NCBI GenBank assembly: GCA_022655215.1
Contig: JALCUE010000002.1
Span: forward strand, 550,386 to 614,385
Direction of reading: 5' to 3'
DNA: 64,000 nt
Source: Atopobiaceae bacterium
GTDB taxonomy: Bacteria > Actinomycetota > Coriobacteriia > Coriobacteriales > Atopobiaceae
Of this stretch, positions 43,599-51,955 are shown piece after piece (the stretch's first letter is position 1; each line of letters starts with the position of its first letter). The translations under genes were made by a program, and so were the position numbers. Under the pieces are notes generated by a model. It was not told the DNA's origin and searched no databases. It saw only the letters and a list, made by a program, of their open reading frames with translations.

Positions 43599-43647
43599 GT
43601 ACCATAAGAGCTCGGCGTCTCGGCATCGCCCGACGTCGCATCGGTTC

Positions 43648-43723
43648 GCCAGCATAGCTCAGTTGGTAGAGCACCGCTCTCGTAAAGCGGGGGTCATCAG
43701 TTCGAGTCTGATTGCTGGCTCCA
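43648..43723 (+). tRNA. tRNA-Thr (anticodon CGT)
   Basis: A 76-base tRNA with encoded CCA. The acceptor arm GCCAGCA pairs with TGCTGGC, the D-arm region reads GCTCAGTTGGTAGAGC, the anticodon stem CCGCT/AGCGG carries the loop CTCGTAA, and the T-loop is TTCGAGT. Anticodon CGT reads ACG codons. Confidence 0.97.
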
Positions 43724-43732
43724 TGAGAAGAC

Positions 43733-43762
43733 GAGGTCAGAGGCCGAAAGGTCTCTGACCTC
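43733..43762 (+). terminator. terminator after tRNA-Thr
   Basis: A 13-bp stem (43733-43745 with 43750-43762, one G-U pair) closed by a GAAA tetraloop and followed by TTTG. It begins 9 bases after the tRNA CCA end. Confidence 0.88.
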
Positions 43763-43788
43763 TTTGCGATGGGGAGGGGATGGGTCCC

Positions 43789-44424
43789 ATGGGAAGGCCG
43801 AAGGGCATCGACGGGGTCCTTTTCGACTTCGATGGCGTCATCTGTGACACCGAGCCTCTCGCGATGGACCACCTCACCGAGACCCTCGCGCTCCACGGCA
43901 TCGAGCTCACGCCCGAGCAGCATCTCTCGCTCGTGGGCACGGACGGCAGCGCCGTGATGGACCGGCTCCTCGAGGGGTCCGACCTCACGTCCGACGAGCT
44001 CTTCGCGGAGGATGACGCACGCGGCAACATCCATGTCATCTGCGACATGGTGCCCATGCCGGGCGTCCTCGAGTTCATCCGTGGCGTGCGCGCCGCCGGC
44101 CTTCCCACGGCCCTCGTCTCCACGACGCTATCCCGCTACATCCTCGCGGCGCTTGACCAGATGGGCATCGTGGGCCTGTTCGACTCCATCGTCTGCGGCG
44201 ACATGGTCGAACGTCGCAAGCCCGATCCCCTCTGCTATGCCACGTCGCTCGCCAACCTCGGGCTCGACGCATCGCGGTGCGTGGCGTTCGAGGACTCGCC
44301 CACGGGCATCCATGCGGCCAAGGCAGCCGGCCTCTATGTCTGCGGTTACGAGGGCTCCGTCATCGACCAGGACACCTCCGAGGCCGACGAGGCGATCTCC
44401 ACGTTCGTCGGGCTCACGCTGTGA
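43789..44424 (+). CDS. HAD-superfamily phosphatase/phosphomutase (beta-PGM-like)
   Basis: A 211-residue subfamily IA HAD protein. Motif I is FDFDGVICDTEPLAMDH, the cap domain follows (about 15-80), motif II is ALVSTTLSRYI, the Lys is in ERRKPDPLCYATSLANLG and the acidic motif is AFEDSPTGIHAAKAAGL. Such proteins are beta-phosphoglucomutases or small phosphatases acting on sugar phosphates. Start choice: ATG 43780 is pressed against GGGGAGGGG, whereas ATG 43789 has 9 bases of spacing and is used. The stop overlaps the GTG start of the next transporter gene. Confidence 0.88.
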   Translation: MGRPKGIDGVLFDFDGVICDTEPLAMDHLTETLALHGIELTPEQHLSLVGTDGSAVMDRLLEGSDLTSDELFAEDDARGNIHVICDMVPMPGVLEFIRGVRAAGLPTALVSTTLSRYILAALDQMGIVGLFDSIVCGDMVERRKPDPLCYATSLANLGLDASRCVAFEDSPTGIHAAKAAGLYVCGYEGSVIDQDTSEADEAISTFVGLTL

Positions 44425-45374
44425 CGGCCCCGAGCTGCCCCGGGGCCAGGACCAAGGTCCTGCGCGCACTCGACTCGTCCGGGTTCTGCAAGATCCTCAT
44501 CATAGTATCGGCCCTGACCTGGGGGTTCTCGTTCTTCGTCATGAAGGACGCCACGGCCGAGTTCCCCGTGTTCTTCCTCCTGGCCGTACGTTTCGGCCTG
44601 GCCTCCCTCGTCATGCTCGTCGTGTTCGGCAGGCGTGTCATCGCCCATCTCGACAGGCGGACCATCGGCGTGGGTGTGCTGCTGGGAGTCCTCGAATGGG
44701 CCGGCTATGCGTTCCAGACGGTGGGGCTCACGATGACGACCCCGGGCAAGAGCGCGTTCCTCACGGGATGCTATTGTGTCATGGTGCCGTTCTGCGCATG
44801 GGCCCTGGGCCTTGGCCGCCCCGAGCGGCACAACGTGATCGCCGCCTTCGTCTGCGTCGCGGGACTCGGCCTCGTGGCCCTCGACGGCGGCAGCCTCGTC
44901 AACTCTGGGGACCTTCTCACCCTGGTGGGTGCCGTCTTCTATGCGCTCCAGATGGTCGAGGTCTCCAAGCACGGGCCGGACTGTGACGTCTGGGCAATCA
45001 CCACCTGGCAGTTCATCGTCATGGGTGTGGCCTCGGCGGTGTCATCGGCCGTCCTCGAGACGCCGCCACCCGTCTCCGTCTACACCCCGTACAACGTCTT
45101 CGTCCTGGTGTTCCTCGCGGTGGTCTGCTCCTGCGTCGCGCTTGCGGCGATAAACCACGCCTTCACGAAGGTCGATCCCACGGCGGGCGCCCTGCTCTCC
45201 TCGCTCGAATCCCCCTTTGGGGTGGCCTTCTCGGTCATGTTCGCCGGCGAGGTGCTCACGGGCAGGCTCGTGGCCGGCTTTGCCCTCATCTTCCTCGCCA
45301 TCGCCTTCTCCGAGGCTGGTCCCCAGATCCTCTCATGGAGGCCGGGGAAGGGCAAGGGACGATCCGACTCCTGA
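44421..45374 (+). CDS. EamA/DMT-family transporter
   Basis: A 317-residue membrane protein with about ten hydrophobic segments in two EamA repeats, beginning with ILIIVSALTWGFSFFVMKDA and, for the second half, LLTLVGAVFYALQMVEVSKHG. Members of this drug/metabolite superfamily export amino acids, nucleobases or other small molecules, or are exporters of unknown substrate. The best start is the GTG at 44421, which overlaps the HAD stop (GTGA); no ATG occurs at a suitable place. A second EamA gene lies convergent at 45420-46400. Confidence 0.88.
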   Translation: MTAPSCPGARTKVLRALDSSGFCKILIIVSALTWGFSFFVMKDATAEFPVFFLLAVRFGLASLVMLVVFGRRVIAHLDRRTIGVGVLLGVLEWAGYAFQTVGLTMTTPGKSAFLTGCYCVMVPFCAWALGLGRPERHNVIAAFVCVAGLGLVALDGGSLVNSGDLLTLVGAVFYALQMVEVSKHGPDCDVWAITTWQFIVMGVASAVSSAVLETPPPVSVYTPYNVFVLVFLAVVCSCVALAAINHAFTKVDPTAGALLSSLESPFGVAFSVMFAGEVLTGRLVAGFALIFLAIAFSEAGPQILSWRPGKGKGRSDS

Positions 45375-45419
45375 GGCGGTCCCCGCAGGCCGCCGTGACC
45401 GTCGACCTCAGCCATCCGG

Positions 45420-46400
45420 TCAGTCGCGGCCCGCGTCCTCCTCGCCGGATGCGTCGTCGGTCTCGGGCGTGCGGCTCACCATCACGATCCCGATGCACAC
45501 AAGCACCAGCGAGATGGCGGTGGCGATTCCCTGTGGATGCCCCTCATCGCCCAGCAGGAGCAGGGAGAGTATCACCCCGAACACGGGTGTCATGAAGCCG
45601 AACACGGTCACGTGGCTCACGTCGTTGTGGGCGAGCAGCACGCTCCAGAGGCTGTAGGCCACGGCGGATACCATGACGAGCCATGCGAGCGTCACTGCCT
45701 GCGTGGGACCGTCGACGGAGAACGTCCCTCCCGCCGCCGCGCCGATGCAGGCGAGCACCGCGCCGCCCATCACGAACTGGAGGCCGCACATGAGCACGGG
45801 GTTCGTCCTCGCCGAATAACGTCGTACGAAGGGTCCGGCCATCGCGGTGCACACCGCCGAGAGCATGACCAGGCCCTCACCCATGAACGTGAACCCGGCG
45901 CCACTGGTGAGGCTCGCGAGGTCGGCGACGATGAGGCCGGCGAAGCCCACCAGGCAGCCGGCCACCTTCTGACCCGTGAGCCGTTCCATCCGGAACAGCA
46001 GGCAGGAGGCGAGTAGCGACACGAACACGCCCACGCCCTGCACGATCGAGCCCGTGACCCCCGTGGAATGTGCGAGGCCGATGTAATAGAGGAGGTACTG
46101 GCCCACGGTCTGGAACAGCGACACCACGGCCGCGGCGCGTAGGTCGCGGACATGGGGCGGGCGAAGCTCGCCACGCCTGTGTGCGAGGAGGGCCCATGCC
46201 ACCAGCACGCAGGTCCCGGCCAGCATGAAGCGCGTCCCCGCGAACAGCAGCTGACCACCCGTGTCGTCGGTGCCTATGGAGAAGAGCGAGAAGCCGATGC
46301 GCGTCACGGGCACGGCGCTGCCCCAGAGCAGGCAGGCCACGCACGCGAGCGCGGCGACCACGAGCGGTCGAGAGAGGGCGGAGGTCCGTTGCCGCTTCAT
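45420..46400 (-). CDS. EamA/DMT-family transporter
   Basis: A 326-residue membrane protein with ten hydrophobic segments and two EamA repeats: VAALACVACLLWGSAVPVTRIG at the start and GLVMLSAVCTAMAGPFVRRY in the middle, ending in VFGFMTPVFGVILSLLLLGD. It begins one base after the threonine aldolase stop on the same strand, so the pair is an operon. An exporter of threonine, glycine or a related metabolite is a reasonable guess from that pairing, not from sequence. Confidence 0.9.
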   Translation of the reverse strand: MKRQRTSALSRPLVVAALACVACLLWGSAVPVTRIGFSLFSIGTDDTGGQLLFAGTRFMLAGTCVLVAWALLAHRRGELRPPHVRDLRAAAVVSLFQTVGQYLLYYIGLAHSTGVTGSIVQGVGVFVSLLASCLLFRMERLTGQKVAGCLVGFAGLIVADLASLTSGAGFTFMGEGLVMLSAVCTAMAGPFVRRYSARTNPVLMCGLQFVMGGAVLACIGAAAGGTFSVDGPTQAVTLAWLVMVSAVAYSLWSVLLAHNDVSHVTVFGFMTPVFGVILSLLLLGDEGHPQGIATAISLVLVCIGIVMVSRTPETDDASGEEDAGRD

Positions 46401-46401
46401 G

Positions 46402-47433
46402 CTAGAGCGCGCTCGCGAACTCGATGAGCTCGTCCACGTCCGAGAGCTCCGTCGCCCACGAGCACACGAACCTGATCACCCTGTGCGTGGCATCGATGCG
46501 ATAGAAGGACTCGCACCCGCACGCCTTCTCGAGCGCGTCTCCCACGCGGTCCGACACGACGAAGAACTGCTGGTTCGAGCCGGAGTTCCCGTAGGGCTTG
46601 AAGCCGTTCGCCACGAGGCCGTCACGAAGTGCCAAGGCGCACTCGTTGGCATGCGCGGCGAGCTTCCAGTACAGGCCGCCCTGGAACGCCGCCTCGAACT
46701 GGACGCCGAGCAGGCGCCCCTTGGCGAGAAGACCGCCGCGTTCCTTCACGATGTAGGGGAACGTCTCCTTGAGCTGGGCGTCGTTGATCACGATGGCCTC
46801 ACCGAACAGCAGACCGTTCTTCGTCCCGCCTATCGAGAATGCGCTTGCTCGACTCGCGATGTGAGCGAGGTCGAGGTCATTGTCGGGGCTGGTGAGGGCG
46901 CTTCCGAGACGCGCGCCGTCCACGTAGGTGCGCAGGTTCCTGCTCTCGGCCCAGTCGCAGATGGCGTCGAAGCGCTCCCGTGTCCAGACGCCGCCGAGCT
47001 CGGTGGTGTCGGAGATGTAGATGAGCGCGGGCCTCGTCATGTGGCGGCCGCAGCCGGTCTGGAACCGCCAGACCCTCTCGGCCGCGTCGGGGGAGAGGAA
47101 CCCGTCGGCGTCATCGGTGGGAAGCACCGTGCGGCCGCATGCCGCGATGGCGCCCGTCTCGTGCACGTTGATGTGGGCGTCGGGCGTGCAGATGACGCCC
47201 TCGTAGTCGCGGAGCATTCCCGACACGCACACGAGGTTCGCCGACGTGCCGCCTATGCAGAACTCCACGTCAGCGTGAGGCGTGCGAGCCGCCTGCCTGA
47301 TGAGGTCACGGGCGCGGTCGCAGTGCGGGTCGCCCTCGGTGTACCCGACGGTCTGCTCGGCATTGGTGTCGACGAGCGCCTGGAGCACCTGCGGTGCGGC
47401 GCCCTCCGAGTAGTCGTTCATGAACATGCGCAT
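46402..47433 (-). CDS. low-specificity L-threonine aldolase family enzyme
   Basis: A 343-residue PLP enzyme of the beta-eliminating lyase/threonine aldolase family, which splits threonine or related beta-hydroxy amino acids to glycine and an aldehyde. Motifs: MRMFMNDYSEGAAPQVL, GGTSANLVC, HINVHETGA (His that stacks on PLP), YVDGARLGSAL (Asp that contacts the pyridine nitrogen) and the Schiff-base Lys in SIGGTKNG. The start ATG at 47433 follows AGGGAG. Its operon partner is an EamA exporter. The gene is divergent from ilvE, with 182 bases between the two starts. Confidence 0.92.
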   Translation of the reverse strand: MRMFMNDYSEGAAPQVLQALVDTNAEQTVGYTEGDPHCDRARDLIRQAARTPHADVEFCIGGTSANLVCVSGMLRDYEGVICTPDAHINVHETGAIAACGRTVLPTDDADGFLSPDAAERVWRFQTGCGRHMTRPALIYISDTTELGGVWTRERFDAICDWAESRNLRTYVDGARLGSALTSPDNDLDLAHIASRASAFSIGGTKNGLLFGEAIVINDAQLKETFPYIVKERGGLLAKGRLLGVQFEAAFQGGLYWKLAAHANECALALRDGLVANGFKPYGNSGSNQQFFVVSDRVGDALEKACGCESFYRIDATHRVIRFVCSWATELSDVDELIEFASAL

Positions 47434-47615
47434 GGGGTCTCCCTGGGACGTGTGGACCGTGTCGGGCGGGGAGGACCCCGTCTTTCTGTCGAGAGAAAAG
47501 ATAGCATCTTACGCGCCGCGACGGATAAAGACGCTCCATCTTCGGCAGATGGTAGTAGAATCCCTACCAACATGGGGCGGGTGGCTCCATGTGAGACGGA
47601 CCGAAGGAGAATCGC

Positions 47616-48653
47616 ATGGAGAAGAAGAACCTGGATTGGGGCAACCTCAGCTTCGAGTATCAGAGGACCGATTACAGCTACGTGTGCAACTACCATGATG
47701 GCGCATGGGAGGAGGGCGGTCTCACCACCGACCACACCGTCACCATCTCCGAGTGTGCCGGCATCCTCCACTACTGCCAGGAGTGCTTCGAGGGCCTCAA
47801 GGCATACACCACCGAGGACGGGTCGATCGTGTGCTTCCGCCCCGACCTCAACGCCAAGCGCATGGCCTCCTCCGAGAAGCGACTCATCATGCCCGAGTTC
47901 CCCGAGGACAAGTTCGTCGATGCCGTCAAGCAGGTCGTGAAGGCCAACGCGGCCTGGGTTCCTCCCTTCGGTTCCGGTGCCACCCTATACGTACGTCCCC
48001 TCATGTTCGCCACGGGCGAGGTCATCGGCGTCAAGCCGGCCGACGCCTACCAGTTCCGAATTCTCGTCACGCCCGTCGGCCCCTATTTCAAGGGCGGCTG
48101 CAAGCCCATCGACATCTGCGTGTCCGAGTACGACCGCGCGGCGCCTCATGGCACCGGCAACATCAAGGCCGGCCTCAACTACGCCATGAGCCTGTATCCC
48201 TACATGGTCGCGCATCACAACGGCTTCAACGAGAACCTCTACCTCGACTCCGAGACCCGCACCTACGTGGAGGAGACGGGCGGCGCCAACGTCCTGTTCG
48301 TGGACAAGTCCGGCACGCTGGTGGTCCCCAAGTCGTTCACCGACTCCATCCTTCCCTCGATCACGCGCCGCTCGCTGGTCTACGTGGCCGAGAACATGCT
48401 GGGCATGAAGGTCGACGAGCGCCCGGTCAAGTTCTCCGAGGTGGAGAATGGTGACTTCGTCGAGTGCGGCCTGTGCGGCACCGCCGCGGTCATCAGCCCC
48501 GTCGCGAGCATCACGAACGAGGGGAAGAAGACCACCTTCCCGGCCGGCTGCGATGAGATGGGCCCGGTCATGACCAAGCTCCGCGGCACCCTCACGGACA
48601 TCCAGTCCGGTAAGGTCGCCGGCCCCGAGGGCTGGATCTGCAAGATCTGCTAG
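47616..48653 (+). CDS. ilvE: branched-chain amino acid aminotransferase
   Basis: A 345-residue class IV PLP aminotransferase that makes or degrades Leu, Ile and Val with 2-oxoglutarate/glutamate. The ilvE type II pattern is clear: HYCQECFEGLKAY, FRPDLNAKRMASS, YVRPLMFATGEVIGV, the Schiff-base Lys in GNIKAGLNYA, EETGGANVLF, DSILPSITRRSL and the C-terminal GTLTDIQSGK. The ATG follows CGAAGGAG. An inverted GGTAG/CTACC repeat (47551-47555/47564-47568) lies about 50 bases upstream. A strong hairpin follows the gene, so it is a single-gene unit. Confidence 0.96.
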   Translation: MEKKNLDWGNLSFEYQRTDYSYVCNYHDGAWEEGGLTTDHTVTISECAGILHYCQECFEGLKAYTTEDGSIVCFRPDLNAKRMASSEKRLIMPEFPEDKFVDAVKQVVKANAAWVPPFGSGATLYVRPLMFATGEVIGVKPADAYQFRILVTPVGPYFKGGCKPIDICVSEYDRAAPHGTGNIKAGLNYAMSLYPYMVAHHNGFNENLYLDSETRTYVEETGGANVLFVDKSGTLVVPKSFTDSILPSITRRSLVYVAENMLGMKVDERPVKFSEVENGDFVECGLCGTAAVISPVASITNEGKKTTFPAGCDEMGPVMTKLRGTLTDIQSGKVAGPEGWICKIC

Positions 48654-48697
48654 CGCCATCGAAGGCCACGGTCCGAGCCGCCGCAAGGGTTCGCATG

Positions 48698-48731
48698 GAG
48701 GGGGCGTCGGTCATTCGGCCGGCGCCCCCTC
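48698..48731 (+). terminator. terminator after ilvE
   Basis: GAGGGGGCG at 48698-48706 pairs perfectly with 48723-48731; the 16-base interior can form a further short stem. It lies 45 bases after the ilvE stop. Confidence 0.72.
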
Positions 48732-48757
48732 TCGTCCGATGAGGGTCGGCCGACACC

Positions 48758-48763
48758 TATACT
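48758..48763 (+). promoter_or_regulatory. candidate -10 box TATACT upstream of hisS
   Basis: TATACT lies 86 bases before the hisS start, just after the ilvE terminator. No -35 box of quality is seen at 16 to 18 bases. Confidence 0.35.
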
Positions 48764-48848
48764 GGACGTCACATGGCTCGGGGAAGGCCGTAGGCACGGA
48801 CTGGCTCGTGGCCCCAAGCCGAACACGACTCGAAGGGTGGACGTAGGG

Positions 48849-50168
48849 ATGCAGGCACAGAAGGCTCAGGGCACGGAGGATCTTTTCGGCGGTTACATGC
48901 GCGCGTGGCAGCACATGCAGGAGGTCGCCTCGACGCTGTTCGACGCATACGGCTTCGACATGATCGAGACCCCCGCCATGGAGCAGGTCGACACCTTCGT
49001 CCACGGTATCGGCGAGTCGACCGACGTGGTGCGCAAGGAGATGTTCCGCGCGGTCTCCGGTGCCCTCTACGAGCAGGTCATGGGTGCCGGCAGCGAGTCG
49101 GGCCTGAAGCCCCGTCAGCGCCTGGCGCTGCGTCCCGAGGGCACGGCCGGCGTGGTCCGTGCCGCGGTCGAGAACAACCTCGTGCCTCAGGGCGGCGCTC
49201 CGGTGAAGGTGTGGTATGCCGAGGCGATGTTCCGCGGCGAGCGTCCGCAGAAGGGCCGCCTGCGCCAGTTCCACCAGGTGGGCATGGAGTGGCTGGGAGC
49301 GGCGGACCCCGCCGCCGACGCGGAGAGCATCATCGTGCTGATGGAGTTCTACCGCCGTCTGGGGCTCGATGCCTCCAAGCTGCGTCTCAAGATCAACTCC
49401 ATGGGCGACGCCACGTGCCGCCCCGCATATCGAGACTCCGTCCGCTCCTTCATCCTCGACCATGCCGATGAGATGTGCGACGACTGCATCGAGCGGGCCG
49501 AGATCAACCCCCTGCGTGCGTTCGACTGCAAGAACGATCACTGCCGTGAGGTCATGGCGGCGGCCCCCAAGGTCACCGACTGCCTGTGTGATGACTGCGC
49601 CGCGCACTACGCCCAGGTGAAGGCCTACCTTGACGAGGCGGGCATCTCCTACGAGGAGGATCCCACGCTCGTCCGTGGCCTCGACTACTACACGCGCACG
49701 GTGTTCGAGGTCGAGTACGCCGGCGATGCCAACATCGGTGCCATCGGTGGCGGCGGTCGCTACGACGGCCTCATGGAGCTCGAGGGCGGCAAGCCCACCC
49801 CGGGCATCGGGTTCGCCGTGGGATTCGAGAGGATCGCGCTCGCCCTGTCCGATGCCGGCGTGGACATGGCGGGCGAGGAGCCCGGATGCGTCTACGTCGC
49901 CAACACCGATCCCGACCTGCGCGGGGCGGCCTTCACGGCCACGCTGGCGCTTCGTGGCGCGGGCATCCGCACGGAGGCCGACTACCAGGGTCGCTCGCTC
50001 AAGAGTCAGTTCAAACAGGCCGACAAGCATCACGCACGCCTCTGCGTCATCCTGGGACCCGACGAGGTGGCGGCAGGTGCGGCCACGGTGCGCGACATGT
50101 CCACCCACGAGCAGGTCAGCGTGCCCATGGGCGAGCTCGCCGAGGGTGTCACGAGGATGCTCGGGTAA
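48849..50168 (+). CDS. hisS: histidyl-tRNA synthetase
   Basis: Charges tRNA-His. A 439-residue class II synthetase: KAQGTEDLFGGYMRAW at the start, motif 2 with the RPEGTAGVVRA box and AMFRGERPQKGRLRQFHQVG, the histidine-binding LVRGLDYYTRTVFEV and motif 3 GIGFAVGFERI, then an anticodon-binding domain. A Cys-rich insert (CDDCIERAEINPLRAFDCKNDHC and CLCDDC) fits the insertion domain of Gram-positive HisS. The ATG at 48849 has AAGGGTGG upstream at 8 bases; an in-frame GTG at 48837 is possible. No aspS follows, unlike in many firmicutes. Confidence 0.97.
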   Translation: MQAQKAQGTEDLFGGYMRAWQHMQEVASTLFDAYGFDMIETPAMEQVDTFVHGIGESTDVVRKEMFRAVSGALYEQVMGAGSESGLKPRQRLALRPEGTAGVVRAAVENNLVPQGGAPVKVWYAEAMFRGERPQKGRLRQFHQVGMEWLGAADPAADAESIIVLMEFYRRLGLDASKLRLKINSMGDATCRPAYRDSVRSFILDHADEMCDDCIERAEINPLRAFDCKNDHCREVMAAAPKVTDCLCDDCAAHYAQVKAYLDEAGISYEEDPTLVRGLDYYTRTVFEVEYAGDANIGAIGGGGRYDGLMELEGGKPTPGIGFAVGFERIALALSDAGVDMAGEEPGCVYVANTDPDLRGAAFTATLALRGAGIRTEADYQGRSLKSQFKQADKHHARLCVILGPDEVAAGAATVRDMSTHEQVSVPMGELAEGVTRMLG

Positions 50169-50257
50169 CCTGCGCGGGGATGGTCCGCATGCCCCTCTGA
50201 GTCTCGGGTCCTGACCACCCGCATGGCCATCCTCGACTACTGACTGCTATCTAGTAA

Positions 50258-50290
50258 TTTTCAACCGCGAGTCAAAACTTGGGTTGAAAA
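50258..50290. promoter_or_regulatory. 9-bp inverted repeat upstream of the radical SAM gene
   Basis: TTTTCAACC (50258-50266) and GGTTGAAAA (50282-50290) are perfect inverted copies 15 bases apart, in an AT-rich patch. TATGAT (50295-50300), a possible -10 box, follows directly. A dimeric regulator site overlapping the promoter is the simplest reading. On the opposite strand TTGACT followed by TAGATA could be a divergent promoter. Confidence 0.5.
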
Positions 50291-50377
50291 AGACTATGAT
50301 GTCCCTAATGGAGGATTCCATGCATCGGTCCCATCGGATGTCCGATGGCGGTGGCCATGCGAAAAGGGGAGAGAGAC

Positions 50378-51844
50378 ATGCAGTCGAAGATCGCGCACGC
50401 GGCGGAGCGCAAGGCGTTCAGCGTCGCAATCGATCAGTTCATCAAGGGCGTCAAGGGCCCCAACCGCGAGGAGGCGCTCGACAGGTTCCTCGACATGGGG
50501 GAGAAGCTCCTCGCCGACACCGCCCCCGACATGGGCAGCTCGCTTCGCCAGGCCTTCTATCCCGGCTCCAAGTGGGAGCAGTTCATGTTCGACCTCGTCG
50601 ACCGCGTCGACCCCAACATCCTGCGTACCTCGGGCTTGAACGGTGCCTACGAGGCAGCGTTCCGCGGTCTGCGCACCACCACGCAGAGCGCCGAGAAGTA
50701 CCAGTGCAACGTGCCTTGGATCATCATCTTCGATCCCACCAGCGCCTGCAACATGCACTGCAAGGGCTGCTGGGCGGCCGACTACGGCAACGCGCTCAAC
50801 CTCAGCTTCGAGGACATGGACAAGATCGTCTCCGAGGCCAAGGAGCTCGGTACCCACTTCTTCATGATGACCGGCGGCGAGCCGCTGTGCCGCAAGAAGG
50901 ACGTGGTCAAGCTGGCTGAGAAGCACTCCGACTGCATCTTCGGCCTCTTCACCAACGGGACCCTCATCGACCAGGCCTTTTGCGACGACGTCAAGCGCGT
51001 GGGCAACATCGTCTTCTCGATCTCGCTCGAGGGCTTCAAGGGAGCCAACGACGGTCGCCGCGGCGACGGCTGCTTCGACAAGGTCATGGCCGCCATGGAC
51101 CTCATGCGCGAGAACGGTCTGGCGTTCGGTGTGTCCACCGCCTACACGCGCGACAACGTGGAGGACGTCACCTCCGACGAGTACTATGACCTCCTCGTCG
51201 AGAAGGGCGCGCTGTGGGCCTGGTACTTCCACTACATGCCCGTGGGCGAGGGCGCGAACGCCGATCTAATGCCCACCGTCGAGCAGCGCGAGTACATGCT
51301 GCACCGCATCCGTGAGGTGCGCGACTACGAGGGCGGCAAGCCCATCATGACCATGGACTTCCAGAACGACGGTGAGTTCGTGGGCGGCTGCATCGCCGGC
51401 GGTCGCGTCTTCTGCCACATCAACGCCCGTGGCGACGTGGAGCCCTGCGTCTTCATCCACTACTCCAACGCCAACATCCATGACAAGTCGCTCATCGAGT
51501 GCCTGCAGCAGCCCGTCTTCCAGGCCTATCGCAAGCACTGGCCTTGGAACGACAACATGCTCAGGCCCTGCCCCATGCTCGAGAACCCCGAGATCCTGCC
51601 CGAGATCGTGCACGAGGCCGGCGCCACCTCGACCGAGTACACCTCGCCTGAGGACGTCGACCACCTGTGCGAGCGCACCGCGCCGTACGCCAAGAAGTGG
51701 GCGCCCGAGGCCGACAGGCTCTGGTGCGAGGAGCATCCCGGCGGCAAGAAGGTCTATGCGGATGACATCTCCATGATGGACGTCGACCGCAAGGCCAAGA
51801 TGCTGGCCGAGAAGGACGCCGAGGCTGACAAGGTCGAGGTCTAG
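50378..51844 (+). CDS. radical SAM protein with SPASM-like C-terminus
   Basis: A 488-residue enzyme. The radical SAM cluster motif CNMHCKGC lies near residue 125, followed by MTGGEPL, FTNGTLID, SISLEG and GVSTAYT, all family landmarks. The C-terminal half has further cysteines (GGCIAGGRVFCHINARGDVEPC, then PCPMLENP) in the order of a SPASM/twitch auxiliary cluster. It matches a branch common in coriobacteria and clostridia whose substrate is unknown to me; no small precursor peptide gene was found beside it. The ATG at 50378 follows AAAAGGGGAGAG; the frame opens at 50345. A long terminator follows. Confidence 0.85.
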   Translation: MQSKIAHAAERKAFSVAIDQFIKGVKGPNREEALDRFLDMGEKLLADTAPDMGSSLRQAFYPGSKWEQFMFDLVDRVDPNILRTSGLNGAYEAAFRGLRTTTQSAEKYQCNVPWIIIFDPTSACNMHCKGCWAADYGNALNLSFEDMDKIVSEAKELGTHFFMMTGGEPLCRKKDVVKLAEKHSDCIFGLFTNGTLIDQAFCDDVKRVGNIVFSISLEGFKGANDGRRGDGCFDKVMAAMDLMRENGLAFGVSTAYTRDNVEDVTSDEYYDLLVEKGALWAWYFHYMPVGEGANADLMPTVEQREYMLHRIREVRDYEGGKPIMTMDFQNDGEFVGGCIAGGRVFCHINARGDVEPCVFIHYSNANIHDKSLIECLQQPVFQAYRKHWPWNDNMLRPCPMLENPEILPEIVHEAGATSTEYTSPEDVDHLCERTAPYAKKWAPEADRLWCEEHPGGKKVYADDISMMDVDRKAKMLAEKDAEADKVEV

Positions 51845-51864
51845 CCAGTCGCCATCTCTCATCC

Positions 51865-51909
51865 AGAAGGGCCGTCCACCGCATGTCATACGCGGTGGGC
51901 GGCCCTTCT
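51865..51909. terminator. strong bidirectional terminator after the radical SAM gene
   Basis: An 18-bp stem (51865-51882 with 51892-51909, one G-U pair) and a 9-base loop, 20 bases after the stop. The next gene is convergent and ends at 51956, so it may serve both strands. Confidence 0.88.
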
Positions 51910-51955
51910 GTCATGACGATCGTGTCTGCTTTGGCTAGAGCTGGATGGGTCCGGA

